From: Firmicutes bacterium UBA5493
GTDB taxonomy: Bacteria; Bacillota; Limnochordia; Darwinibacteriales; Darwinibacteriaceae
Reading direction: 5' to 3'
DNA length: 54,913 bases
Assembly (NCBI GenBank): GCA_002424045.1
Contig: DIPH01000004.1
Coordinates: forward strand, 1-54,913
In this document: piece by piece, positions 9,296 through 17,690 of the stretch
How positions within the stretch are numbered: position 1 is the first letter of the stretch
How the letters are laid out: each line of letters begins with the position of its first letter
Program-made: the position numbers and the translations under genes
The notes under the pieces: generated by a model
Told to the model about the DNA's origin: nothing
Seen by the model: the letters and a program-made list of their open reading frames with translations, nothing else
Databases searched by the model: none

Positions 9296-10510
9296 ATGGG
9301 TGGTGTAGATGTGCACATTCTAGATAGTTTACCGCTTCTGCGAGACGCTAATCGTAGCTGGATTTTTAGCCTGATTAGGGCAAAGGGTTCAATTTGCCGG
9401 GCAGACCTTGCACGCCAAACAGGGTTGCATCCTTCTACGATTAGCCGCATTGTCTCTTCCTTGATGGAAGAAGGCTTAGTGCGTGAAAACGGTGAAGGGC
9501 CCAATGCCCGGGGGCGCAAGCCGATCATGTTGAGCGTAGTCAAAGAGGCCATCCATGTTGTGGGCATTGCAGTAGAATCTACATTTATCTCTGCTATTTT
9601 AGTTAATCTAGAGGCAGAAGTCATCGAGAAACTAGAGATCAAGCTTTGTGATCAGACCATGGAAACGGCGACGAAGGAGATCTACACGGTCATAGATGAT
9701 CTGTTGAAACGGGCTGAAGACCGGGCCGTGGTGATCTATGGAATTGGATTGGCGATGCACGGGATTATCGATAATGATGAAGGTATTTGCCTGTTTGCAC
9801 CTGCGAGGAGAGCTGAGGAAGTTCCAGTGGCAAAGGCCATTAGTGAACACTACCAATTACCTGTTCGGATGGATAATAACGCCAATGCCATGGCCTTAGG
9901 TGAACGCTGGTTTGGTAACGGTAAAGGAATTGACAACCTTCTCGCGATTAAGGTAGGGCAGTCTATCGGATCCGGAGTCATTTTGCGCGGTCAGTTGTTT
10001 TCAGGCTCTCACTATAGTGCTGGGGAAATCGGGCATGTCAACGTTCTTTCTGATGGTCCCTTGTGCACATGTGGGAATTATGGCTGCCTTGAAAGCGTTG
10101 CTTCCATTGAGGCGGTCGTCTCTAAAGGCAGACTCAGGATGAAACGGGGCGAGGATCGCGAGCTCTTAGCATTAACTGGCAACGACCCCGATGCCTTGAA
10201 TTTTGAGATTCTCCGGAACGCTGCTGAGTTAGGAAATTCACTCGCCCTTCACCTATTGTCTGAGGTAGGTACCCATTTAGGACTAGCCCTGGCTAATACA
10301 ATGAACATTTTAGATCCCACCGCAGTGTTGATCGGGGGAGAGATTCTGCCTGTGATAGACCTTGTTCTCCCGAAAATGCGTGAAATTGTCACGGCCCGAT
10401 CATTTAGGATCCTCAAGAATAAGGTCGTGATCGAGAAAGTAGGTTTGGGCCAAGATGCTGTAGCGGTCGGAGCTGCGACTTTGATTTTCGAAGATCTTTT
10501 TCAGCCTTAG
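9296..10510 (+). CDS. ROK-family transcriptional regulator (NagC/XylR-like)
   Basis: A 404-residue regulator. An N-terminal winged helix (about residues 15-75, CRADLARQTGLHPSTISRIV) is followed by a ROK sugar-kinase-like domain with the structural zinc motif CTCGNYGCLE. The phosphate-binding loop is degenerate (GIAVESTFISAIL instead of DxGGT), so it is a sensor rather than a kinase. No strong ribosome site precedes ATG 9296; GTG 9311, after GGTGGTG, is an alternative start. As last gene of the operon it probably represses it in response to the imported sugar or its phosphate. Confidence 0.87.
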   Translation: MGGVDVHILDSLPLLRDANRSWIFSLIRAKGSICRADLARQTGLHPSTISRIVSSLMEEGLVRENGEGPNARGRKPIMLSVVKEAIHVVGIAVESTFISAILVNLEAEVIEKLEIKLCDQTMETATKEIYTVIDDLLKRAEDRAVVIYGIGLAMHGIIDNDEGICLFAPARRAEEVPVAKAISEHYQLPVRMDNNANAMALGERWFGNGKGIDNLLAIKVGQSIGSGVILRGQLFSGSHYSAGEIGHVNVLSDGPLCTCGNYGCLESVASIEAVVSKGRLRMKRGEDRELLALTGNDPDALNFEILRNAAELGNSLALHLLSEVGTHLGLALANTMNILDPTAVLIGGEILPVIDLVLPKMREIVTARSFRILKNKVVIEKVGLGQDAVAVGAATLIFEDLFQP

Positions 10511-10544
10511 CGTAAGTCACTACGCTGTCATCACATAGTACATA

Positions 10545-10589
10545 GAAGATCCCACCTCTGAGTATAAAGTACTCAGAGGTGGGATCTTC
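10545..10589 (+). terminator. 20-bp hairpin terminator after the ROK gene
   Basis: Arms 10545-10564 and 10570-10589 are perfectly complementary with a five-base loop, and the 3' arm runs into CTTCTTTCATTT. It closes the 4546-10510 operon. A smaller hairpin (AGCGTA/TACGCT, 10509-10526) overlaps the stop codon just before it. Confidence 0.85.
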
Positions 10590-10646
10590 TTTCATTTCTA
10601 TTCCGCAGATTCCTATCCTGCAGTAGCAACAGGAACCCGTCCAGTA

Positions 10647-10703
10647 TTGACATGTTAACAATAAGTAGTATAATGATATATAAAGATATATAATAGTATA
10701 TAC
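10647..10703 (+). promoter_or_regulatory. Consensus sigma-A promoter and GntR/UTRA-type operator
   Basis: TTGACA (10647-10652), 16 bases, TATAAT (10669-10674): both hexamers are perfect consensus. From 10674 to 10703 there are three tandem 10-base units (TGATATATAA, AGATATATAA, TAGTATATAC) spaced one helical turn apart. The last contains the palindrome GTATATAC, which fits the GT-N-TA-N-AC operator consensus of the HutC/UTRA branch of GntR regulators. The regulator gene itself begins at 10722, so autorepression is likely. Confidence 0.72.
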
Positions 10704-10721
10704 TTTAAGGGGTTGTGAGTT

Positions 10722-11456
10722 GTGATTAATGCCGAGTCGGCTCTTCCGATGTACAAGCAAATTGCCTCTATTCTGAAAAAGGAGATTAGAGAACACCGAT
10801 ACGGTGATAGCGGTTCCATTGGGACACATACAGACCTAGCAGAACGGTTTGGAGTGAGCCTTATCACAATTCGTAAAGCCATAAAAATGCTGGCTGAAGA
10901 GAATCTTGTTGAAACCCAACAGGGGAAAGGAACATTCGCTAAAGCCACTATCTTGCAGGACGATTTGCATTACCTTACGGGGGTTTCGAATATTATCTCA
11001 CAACAGAATTTGCAGGCTCAAGTTGTGGTGAGAACGATGACCTTTGTTAACACACCGAATCACTTTAGTGATAAGAATAAGGAGGCCATGGGACAAACTT
11101 GCCTGTATATTGAACGTTTACACATCATAGACGAGGTCGTCATCGGTTATGCCAAGCTCTATTTACCACTATCATATGGGAGGCGATTGTCTCGAAAAGA
11201 TGTCGAAGATAACACAATCTATCAGCTGTATGAGGACAAACTTGGAGTAAAGCTCGGTAAAGGTGTTCAATACATATCTGCAGATGCAGCCGATGACGAA
11301 ATGGCGGAAATATTGGATGTGGATGCTAGGACGCCTATACTGAAAGTGGAGCGGGAGTCCTATGCTGCAGACGGAACCTTAATCGAGATCATGGAACTGT
11401 TTTATGAGTATAGTCACTACAGATTTAGGGTGGAGCTCGACTTAGCTTCAAGGTAA
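10722..11456 (+). CDS. GntR-family transcriptional regulator with UTRA domain
   Basis: A 244-residue regulator with GTG start after AAGGGG. Residues about 5-72 are the GntR winged helix (PMYKQIASILKKEI, then DLAERFGVSLITIRKAI and a QQGKGTF wing). Residues about 90-240 are a UTRA ligand-binding domain with the RLHIIDEVVIGYAKLYLP and ESYAADGTLIEIMELFY strands. It lies 61 bases ahead of a peptide-type ABC operon and probably controls it in response to a substrate of that pathway. The ligand is unknown. Confidence 0.9.
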   Translation: MINAESALPMYKQIASILKKEIREHRYGDSGSIGTHTDLAERFGVSLITIRKAIKMLAEENLVETQQGKGTFAKATILQDDLHYLTGVSNIISQQNLQAQVVVRTMTFVNTPNHFSDKNKEAMGQTCLYIERLHIIDEVVIGYAKLYLPLSYGRRLSRKDVEDNTIYQLYEDKLGVKLGKGVQYISADAADDEMAEILDVDARTPILKVERESYAADGTLIEIMELFYEYSHYRFRVELDLASR

Positions 11457-11517
11457 TCTGGGGCGGAAGTGGTCGATTCTTGGACTGCAAACTATAACAA
11501 AATAGGAGAGAAGAGAA

Positions 11518-13023
11518 TTGAAGAGAAAACTGGGTCTGCTTTTTGTGGTTTTGGCTGTCGTGTTGTCGTTTTCGGTCTTGGCTTTGGCCAAACAAGACAC
11601 GCTCATTGTTGCTGTTGATAGAGAACCATCTTCTATGAATCCCCATGGTTCCAACGATGCTGGGACAAGCTTTGTGACTAACCTTATGTATGAAGGTTTG
11701 GTAACCTTCGATAGTGACATGAATTTGGTGCCCGAATTGGCTACAAGGTGGGAACAAATTGATGACACGACAATCCGCTTCTATCTACGAGATAATGTCT
11801 ATTTTCACAATGGGGAACACTTTACTGCCAAAGACGTAAAGTACACCTTTGAGTTGACTTCGAAATCCCCGTTCACAGCAAGTACTCTAGGCATGATTGA
11901 TGCGGAGGCAACGACCATCATCGATGATTATACTGTCGACATTGTACTGAAGTATCCCTTTGGTCCGGCAATCAATCATCTAGGACACTCCACTGCCGCC
12001 ATCGTGAATCAGAAGGCCATGGAGGAGGGCGGCGAGAATTACGATGATAACCCTGTTGGAACAGGTCCGTTCGTCTTGAAAAAGTGGAACAGCGGTGACA
12101 GCATTGAGTTGACGACTTCTGATAACTATTGGGGTGAAAAGCCCGCATATAAAACGTTGGTATTGAGGTACATCCCCGAGGCGACCACCCGTGCTATAGA
12201 AGTGGAAACAGGGGGAGTTGATATTGCCCGGGCGATTTCCGCAAACGACGCCATTAACTTAGGAGACAATCCTAATGTGAATGTCATCAGTAGCAATATT
12301 CTCAACACCAGCTATCTGAGCTACAACTGCTCCAAACCTCCCTTTGATAATGTCAAGGTAAGACAAGCCATTTCGTCTGCCATAAATGCTGATGCTGTTG
12401 TCCGGAACGTGACCTTCGGTCTCGGTGAAAGGGCCAATTCGGTCATGGCTCCGAGCATCTTCGGTTACGTCCCCAGTGAAGAACCATATGGCTATAATGT
12501 AGAAAGAGCCAAATCACTCTTGGCCGAGGCCGGCTATGCCGATGGTTTCAAGACCACTCTAGTAGTCAATGCAGTTAATGCATCCACCTCTGCAGAGATT
12601 ATCCAGAACATGTTGGCTCAAATCGGCATTGAAGTAGAGATCCTAGCTTATGACTTTAACAATTGGTTGGATACTATAGTGAACGGCAGGCAGGATATGT
12701 ATATCGGAGGTTGGACCACTGTAACCGGTGATGCGGACTATGCCTTGAGAAATTCGTTCCACACCAACAACAAAGGAACCGGTGGCAACCGTTCATACTA
12801 TTCCAATCCTGAGGTTGACGCACTTTTGGAACAGGCTGCAGTGGAGATGAACCAAGGAATCCGGGCCGAATTGTACAAGAAGGTGCAAGAAGTTCTTGCG
12901 GAAGAAGCAGTATATGTAAATCTTCAGATTGGTCAAGTGCATCTGGCCGCTGGAAAGCATGTCAAAGGATTAGTGGCTCATCCTAACCAGAATATCGATC
13001 TGTGGACGGTCTACTTTGAGTAA
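11518..13023 (+). CDS. Peptide/nickel-type ABC transporter substrate-binding protein (SBP family 5)
   Basis: A 501-residue DppA/OppA-like exported protein. The start is TTG 11518 with GGAGAGAAG upstream. Residues 1-24 are a signal peptide ending ALALAK. The mature protein has the family signs LIVAVDREPSSMNPH, FYLRDNVYFHNGEHFTAKDV, DNPVGTGPFVLKKW and VRQAISSAINAD. Family members bind peptides, nickel chelates, opines, oligosaccharides or other zwitterionic compounds. The catabolic genes downstream suggest a nitrogen compound. There is no lipobox, so anchoring is unclear. Confidence 0.9.
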   Translation: MKRKLGLLFVVLAVVLSFSVLALAKQDTLIVAVDREPSSMNPHGSNDAGTSFVTNLMYEGLVTFDSDMNLVPELATRWEQIDDTTIRFYLRDNVYFHNGEHFTAKDVKYTFELTSKSPFTASTLGMIDAEATTIIDDYTVDIVLKYPFGPAINHLGHSTAAIVNQKAMEEGGENYDDNPVGTGPFVLKKWNSGDSIELTTSDNYWGEKPAYKTLVLRYIPEATTRAIEVETGGVDIARAISANDAINLGDNPNVNVISSNILNTSYLSYNCSKPPFDNVKVRQAISSAINADAVVRNVTFGLGERANSVMAPSIFGYVPSEEPYGYNVERAKSLLAEAGYADGFKTTLVVNAVNASTSAEIIQNMLAQIGIEVEILAYDFNNWLDTIVNGRQDMYIGGWTTVTGDADYALRNSFHTNNKGTGGNRSYYSNPEVDALLEQAAVEMNQGIRAELYKKVQEVLAEEAVYVNLQIGQVHLAAGKHVKGLVAHPNQNIDLWTVYFE

Positions 13024-13039
13024 CTGAGCACATGAGTAA

Positions 13040-13067
13040 GAGGGAGACCTGGGTTGTGGTCTCCCTC
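13040..13067 (+). terminator. Intra-operon hairpin between binding protein and permease
   Basis: GAGGGAGACC (13040-13049) pairs with GGTCTCCCTC (13058-13067) across an eight-base loop. No T run follows. In transport operons such a hairpin usually lowers read-through or protects the binding-protein mRNA, giving more binding protein than permease. Confidence 0.6.
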
Positions 13068-13119
13068 GCTATCTCCGCCTTGTCTTCATTCGTATTTTCA
13101 TGCTAAAAGGGGCGAAAGA

Positions 13120-14091
13120 ATGTTTAGATATATATCACGCCGTATAATCATGATGATACCCGTGCTCTTGGGTGTCGTGTTTGTGATCTTCACCATTTTG
13201 TATTTTTCCCCTGGAGATCCTGCCCGCACTATTCTTGGAGTAACTGCAACAGAGCAAGAAGTTCAGATGCTCAGTGAAGAACTGGGCCTAAACGATCCCT
13301 ATGGTGTTCAGCTTTTTCGCTACCTAAAAGACCTATTACGCGGTGATATGGGCAGGTCTTATAAGAACAACAAATCGGTAAGTGCCGAAATCCTGCAACG
13401 CTTTCCGACCACGCTCTTGCTGGCCACATTGAGTATACTTTTCGCTGCAGTCATAGCGATTGTTGCAGGCATCATCTCGGCCATTAAGCAATATTCAGTC
13501 TTTGATAACATCGTCACGGGGTTTTCTTTGTTGGGAATCTCCATTCCCAATTTCTGGCTCGGTCTGATGCTCATTATCTTGGTTAGTTTGCACTGGAGGC
13601 TCCTTCCCGCGTCTGGATTTTACGGACCGCGATATTGGATCCTGCCTCTGATTACAAATGGTGTAGGATACATGGCAGGAATCATGCGGATTACTCGTTC
13701 GAGCATGTTGGAGGTTATCCGTCAGGATTATATCCGAACGGCACGCGCCAAGGGCCAAAGGGAAATCGTTGTTATTCTGAAACACGCTTTGCGGAATGCG
13801 ATCATACCCATCATTACCCTAATTGGCCTCCAGTTTGGTCGTGCTTTGGGTGGAGCAGTTCTTATCGAAACAGTATTCGCCATACCCGGTTTAGGAAAAT
13901 ACCTGGTTGATTCCATCAGTGCCAAGGACATCCCTGTCATTCAAGGCGGTGTGCTTTTTTTGGCCTTCTTGTTTGGAGTTGTCAATTTGTGTGTGGACAT
14001 ATTGTATGGCTTTTTCGATCCCAGGATCAGCTCACAATACAGGAGAAAAAAGGAAAAGGCGGTGAAAATGCATGCAAAGCAAGCAAACTGA
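13120..14091 (+). CDS. Dipeptide/oligopeptide-type ABC permease (DppB-like)
   Basis: A 323-residue inner-membrane protein with six expected helices. It starts MFRYISRRIIMMIPVLLGV, the classic DppB first helix, followed by FSPGDPA and the EAA-type loop DYIRTARAKGQREIVV. The ATG at 13120 follows GGGGCGAAAG; an upstream in-frame codon at 13054 lies within the intergenic hairpin region and is unlikely. The 3' end overlaps the next permease gene by 20 bases. Confidence 0.92.
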   Translation: MFRYISRRIIMMIPVLLGVVFVIFTILYFSPGDPARTILGVTATEQEVQMLSEELGLNDPYGVQLFRYLKDLLRGDMGRSYKNNKSVSAEILQRFPTTLLLATLSILFAAVIAIVAGIISAIKQYSVFDNIVTGFSLLGISIPNFWLGLMLIILVSLHWRLLPASGFYGPRYWILPLITNGVGYMAGIMRITRSSMLEVIRQDYIRTARAKGQREIVVILKHALRNAIIPIITLIGLQFGRALGGAVLIETVFAIPGLGKYLVDSISAKDIPVIQGGVLFLAFLFGVVNLCVDILYGFFDPRISSQYRRKKEKAVKMHAKQAN

Positions 14092-14947
14092 TCGTTCCCG
14101 CAAAAACTACAGTCTATGGCTTAGCGCTTGGAAACGCTTGAAGAAGAGTCGAATGGCGATGTTTGGTCTCGCATTGTTTGCCATCATCTGCCTTGGTGCT
14201 ATCTTCGCTGATGTGATTGCGCCTTATCCTTATGACTTTCAGAATCTAGATGAGACCTTCCAGTTCCCAAACGCCAACCACTGGTTTGGGACCGATTCCG
14301 TGGGACGCGACATCTTTAGCCGTATACTCTATGGCGGGCGTGTCTCGCTGCAGATTGGTCTCGTGTCTGTTTTGATTTCGGTGACACTCGGGGGAAGCCT
14401 GGGTGCCATCGCGGGGTTCTACGGCGGAAAAACAGATAATCTGATCATGCGCACTCTCGATATACTGTTAGCGATTCCAGCGATTTTGTTGGCCATTACC
14501 ATTGTAACTGCGTTAGGACCAGGAATGTTTAACCTAATGCTTGCCATTGGAGTGAGCTCAGTACCTTCCTTTGCGCGCATTGTGCGTGCTTCCATTTTGT
14601 CCGTCAAGGAGCAAGAGTTTGTTGAAGCGGCCCGTCTATCAGGATGCAACGACGCACACATTATTTTTTCGCACTTGGTTCCGAACATCATGGCACCTAT
14701 TATTGTCCAAATTACCCTAAGCATGGCGTTAGCCATATTGTCTGCCTCGTCCCTGAGTTTTATTGGTCTCGGAATTCAACCTCCTATTCCAGAATGGGGA
14801 GCAATGCTCTCGGCGGGCCGAGCTTATATTCGCAATTATTCGCATATCGTCCTCTTTCCCGGGCTGGCGATTATGGCCACAATCTTATCTTTGAACTTGT
14901 TGGGTGATGGCTTGCGCGACGCTCTTGATCCGCGCCTTAAGAACTAG
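14072..14947 (+). CDS. Dipeptide/oligopeptide-type ABC permease (DppC-like)
   Basis: A 291-residue inner-membrane protein. After a short basic N-terminus comes the OppC-type helix, then HWFGTDSVGRDIFSRILYGGR, which is close to invariant in DppC/OppC proteins, and the EAA loop EFVEAARLSGCNDAHII. It pairs with the preceding permease to form the channel. The start overlaps the dppB-like gene by 20 bases. Confidence 0.92.
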   Translation: MQSKQTDRSRKNYSLWLSAWKRLKKSRMAMFGLALFAIICLGAIFADVIAPYPYDFQNLDETFQFPNANHWFGTDSVGRDIFSRILYGGRVSLQIGLVSVLISVTLGGSLGAIAGFYGGKTDNLIMRTLDILLAIPAILLAITIVTALGPGMFNLMLAIGVSSVPSFARIVRASILSVKEQEFVEAARLSGCNDAHIIFSHLVPNIMAPIIVQITLSMALAILSASSLSFIGLGIQPPIPEWGAMLSAGRAYIRNYSHIVLFPGLAIMATILSLNLLGDGLRDALDPRLKN

Positions 14948-14963
14948 TGAGTAGGTGATGAAT

Positions 14964-15959
14964 ATGGACGAAAAGATACTCGAAATTGAAAATCTCGCTG
15001 TTGAATACCGAACCGACGATGGTGTTGTCAAAGCAGTCAACGGCCTTGACCTGACCCTAGAAAAAGGCGGCACATTAGGCCTAGTGGGTGAAACAGGAGC
15101 GGGAAAGACCACGACAGCTCTTTCCATTATGAGACTACTTCCAGATCCTCAGGGAGTAATTACATCTGGTTCCATCAAGTTTGCAGGTCAAGATATACTC
15201 TCGTTGTCCAAGGGCGAACTTAGGAAAATGCGGGGCCAACACATATCAATGGTTTTTCAAGACCCCATGACCTCACTTAACCCGATTTTGACAGTTGGGG
15301 ACCAAATTGCAGAGGCGATCCGGTTGCACGAAAAAATATCGCGAGCGGAAGCTGCTGTGCGGGCACAGTCAATGCTCGAACGGGTGGGTATTCCGCCCAA
15401 TCGATATTCCGAATATCCCCATCAGTTTTCGGGTGGAATGAAGCAACGAGTTGTGATAGCTATCGCCCTCGCCTGCAACCCGCAGCTGTTAATTGCTGAT
15501 GAACCCACAACTGCCCTCGATGTTACAATTCAGGCACAGGTCTTGGCCCTCATGAATAAGCTCAAAAACGATTTTGAGACATCGATGATCATTATCACCC
15601 ATGACTTAGGTGTTGTAGCAGAGATGTGTGATCGAGTAGCCATCTTGTATTGCGGTGAGATTGTGGAATATGGAAGTCTAGAAGATATTTTCGATCATCC
15701 CGAGCACCCCTATACGAAGGGTCTGTTCAGCTCGATCCCTGATCTGGACACAAGAGCGTCGCGCTTGACTCCTATCCCTGGTTTGGCCCCGGATCCTTCC
15801 AGGCTGCCTAAAGGCTGCAAATTTGCCAACAGATGTAGTATGAAAAGGCCCGAGTGCGTGAAAACGGATCCTCCCGTCGTTAACTTGGATGACCTCCACC
15901 GAGTCAAGTGCTTATTAGCACAAGGAAAGGATGCGGAACAACATGCTACCCTTGGTTGA
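14964..15959 (+). CDS. Dipeptide/oligopeptide-type ABC ATPase (DppD-like)
   Basis: A 331-residue ATPase with Walker A GETGAGKT, signature FSGGMKQRVVIAIAL, Walker B LLIADEPTTALD and the C-terminal oligopeptide ATPase zone with a Cys cluster (CKFANRC, then KRPEC and VKC), which in DppD/OppD relatives holds an Fe-S cluster. AGGTG at 14953-14957 best fits ATG 14964; codons at 14955 and 14958 are also in frame. Its 3' end overlaps the next ATPase gene. Confidence 0.9.
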   Translation: MDEKILEIENLAVEYRTDDGVVKAVNGLDLTLEKGGTLGLVGETGAGKTTTALSIMRLLPDPQGVITSGSIKFAGQDILSLSKGELRKMRGQHISMVFQDPMTSLNPILTVGDQIAEAIRLHEKISRAEAAVRAQSMLERVGIPPNRYSEYPHQFSGGMKQRVVIAIALACNPQLLIADEPTTALDVTIQAQVLALMNKLKNDFETSMIIITHDLGVVAEMCDRVAILYCGEIVEYGSLEDIFDHPEHPYTKGLFSSIPDLDTRASRLTPIPGLAPDPSRLPKGCKFANRCSMKRPECVKTDPPVVNLDDLHRVKCLLAQGKDAEQHATLG

Positions 15960-16893
15960 AACAAAAGGTCTCAAAAAACATTTTCGGGTCCCAGACGGTT
16001 GGCTTCATGCCGTCGATGGCATCGATATTTCCATAGGCGAAGGGATGACTCTCGGTATTGTTGGTGAGTCGGGCTGCGGAAAATCCACTCTAGGCCGTCT
16101 ATTACTGCAATTGCTTGAGCCAACGGATGGAGTCATTCGTTTTCAGCAGAAGGATGTCTCGTCTCCTAACAAAGCGCAGCTAAAGGAGCTTCGAAAAGAC
16201 ATGCAGATGATTTTTCAAGATCCCTATTCGTCTCTTAATCCTAGAATGACGGTTGCAGAGATCATATCCGAACCTATGCGCCGCTATCATCTGTACAAGG
16301 GCGCGGCCTTGCGAGACAGGGTGACCACGCTAATGAATACTGTTGGTTTGGAGCAGCGCCTAGAAAACTCCTACCCCCACGAACTAGATGGTGGCAGGCG
16401 TCAGCGTATTGGAATTGCCCGGGCCTTGGCTTTAGAACCAAAGTTTATCGTTTGTGATGAGCCGGTCTCCGCGCTAGACGTGTCAATTCAAGCGCAAATC
16501 CTGAATCTTATGATGGATCTGCAGGAGGAATACGGATTGACCTATATGTTCATCACCCACGATTTATCGGTCGTTAAACACATTTCGGATGATATTGCGG
16601 TTATGTACTTGGGGCAATTAGTGGAGCAAAGCCCTGCGGATAGACTCTTTGAGGAGCCAAGACACCCCTACAGCAAGGCACTGCTTTCCGCTATACCTCG
16701 ACCCAAGATTAGGGTGGAGCGACAACGCATAATTCTTAAAGAAGAAATATCATCGCCTATTAACCCGACGCCCGGTTGCCGTTTTGCCCCGCGCTGCATT
16801 TACGCTGTAGATGAGTGTCGTACCAGTAATCAAGAGTTAGTGGAAGTGGATAGCGGTCACTTTGTGGCTTGTCATCGTGTCAATGAGATATGA
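15931..16893 (+). CDS. Dipeptide/oligopeptide-type ABC ATPase (DppF-like)
   Basis: A 320-residue partner ATPase with Walker A GESGCGKST, Walker B FIVCDEPVSALD, and the C-terminal Cys pattern (CRFAPRC, DEC, ACH). The signature reads ELDGGRRQRIGIARAL, so the usual LSGGQ is replaced by LDGGR; this variant occurs in some DppF proteins as far as I recall. It overlaps dppD by 29 bases, which implies coupled synthesis of the heterodimer. Confidence 0.9.
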   Translation: MRNNMLPLVETKGLKKHFRVPDGWLHAVDGIDISIGEGMTLGIVGESGCGKSTLGRLLLQLLEPTDGVIRFQQKDVSSPNKAQLKELRKDMQMIFQDPYSSLNPRMTVAEIISEPMRRYHLYKGAALRDRVTTLMNTVGLEQRLENSYPHELDGGRRQRIGIARALALEPKFIVCDEPVSALDVSIQAQILNLMMDLQEEYGLTYMFITHDLSVVKHISDDIAVMYLGQLVEQSPADRLFEEPRHPYSKALLSAIPRPKIRVERQRIILKEEISSPINPTPGCRFAPRCIYAVDECRTSNQELVEVDSGHFVACHRVNEI

Positions 16894-16906
16894 GAGGAGT
16901 TTGCAG

Positions 16907-17653
16907 ATGAAAGGAATCTCGTTACAGGACATCACTTTTGAGCAGGCGAACGAACTAATTGGAGAAGATTCAATCATAATGCTGCCTATCGGCGGGGGCT
17001 CTAAGGAACACGGTAACCACCTTCCTATGGGGACGGATTATTACGTCACAGAGTGGGTGGCAAGGCAGATTACGGAGAAGTTTCCTTTGGTCTGCTTACC
17101 GACCCTGAGCTATGCCCATTTTCCAGCTTTTATTGAATGGAAAGGTAGCGTTTCTATTGCAGCTGACAACTTCATCAACTTCGTCAAGGATATTTTGTTG
17201 AGCTTTACTCGGTTTGGTGTAAAGAAGTTCGTGATCTTAGATGGCGGGGTGTCTACAAGATTGCCTATGAAGATTCTTGCAACGACCATGAATAATGATT
17301 ACGGTGTCAAAGTTGCCGTGACAAACGTGGTTGGTCTTGGTAAGGAGACGCATGATGCACTGTGTCAGCAGAAACGGGGAGGTCATGGAGACGAGAGTGA
17401 AACGTCTTGCATGCTCCACATTAAACCCGAACTGGTTCACATGGACAAAGCCACTGAAGATTACACCGAGATTGTCCCTGGGACAGTGAAGAACGGCGTT
17501 GAAAAGGTCTATCTGCCCATGAGAATGTCGACTGCATCAGGTATAAACGGGAATAGTACTCTTGCTACGTCTGAGAAGGGCGAGAAGATACTGAACGCCA
17601 TGGTTGAAGACATCCTCGTTTTCTTGAAGGCATTTTCGGAGTATCGAGTCTGA
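16907..17653 (+). CDS. Creatininase-family amidohydrolase
   Basis: A 248-residue creatininase-superfamily protein. The first metal site is intact: LPIGGGSKEHGNHLPMGTDY, with the Glu, His and Asp ligands, and GGHGDESETS matches the second conserved block. The usual NGHGGN or NGHxEN motif is replaced by LDGGVSTRLP, so one expected metal ligand (His) is absent. Family members hydrolyse creatinine, formamides or other cyclic or linear amides, and some cleave peptides. It sits 13 bases after the transporter and is probably the first catabolic step on the imported substrate. Substrate unknown. Confidence 0.8.
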   Translation: MKGISLQDITFEQANELIGEDSIIMLPIGGGSKEHGNHLPMGTDYYVTEWVARQITEKFPLVCLPTLSYAHFPAFIEWKGSVSIAADNFINFVKDILLSFTRFGVKKFVILDGGVSTRLPMKILATTMNNDYGVKVAVTNVVGLGKETHDALCQQKRGGHGDESETSCMLHIKPELVHMDKATEDYTEIVPGTVKNGVEKVYLPMRMSTASGINGNSTLATSEKGEKILNAMVEDILVFLKAFSEYRV

Positions 17654-17690
17654 TTAAACTACACCCCGAAGTGAGAAACGGAGAAACAGA

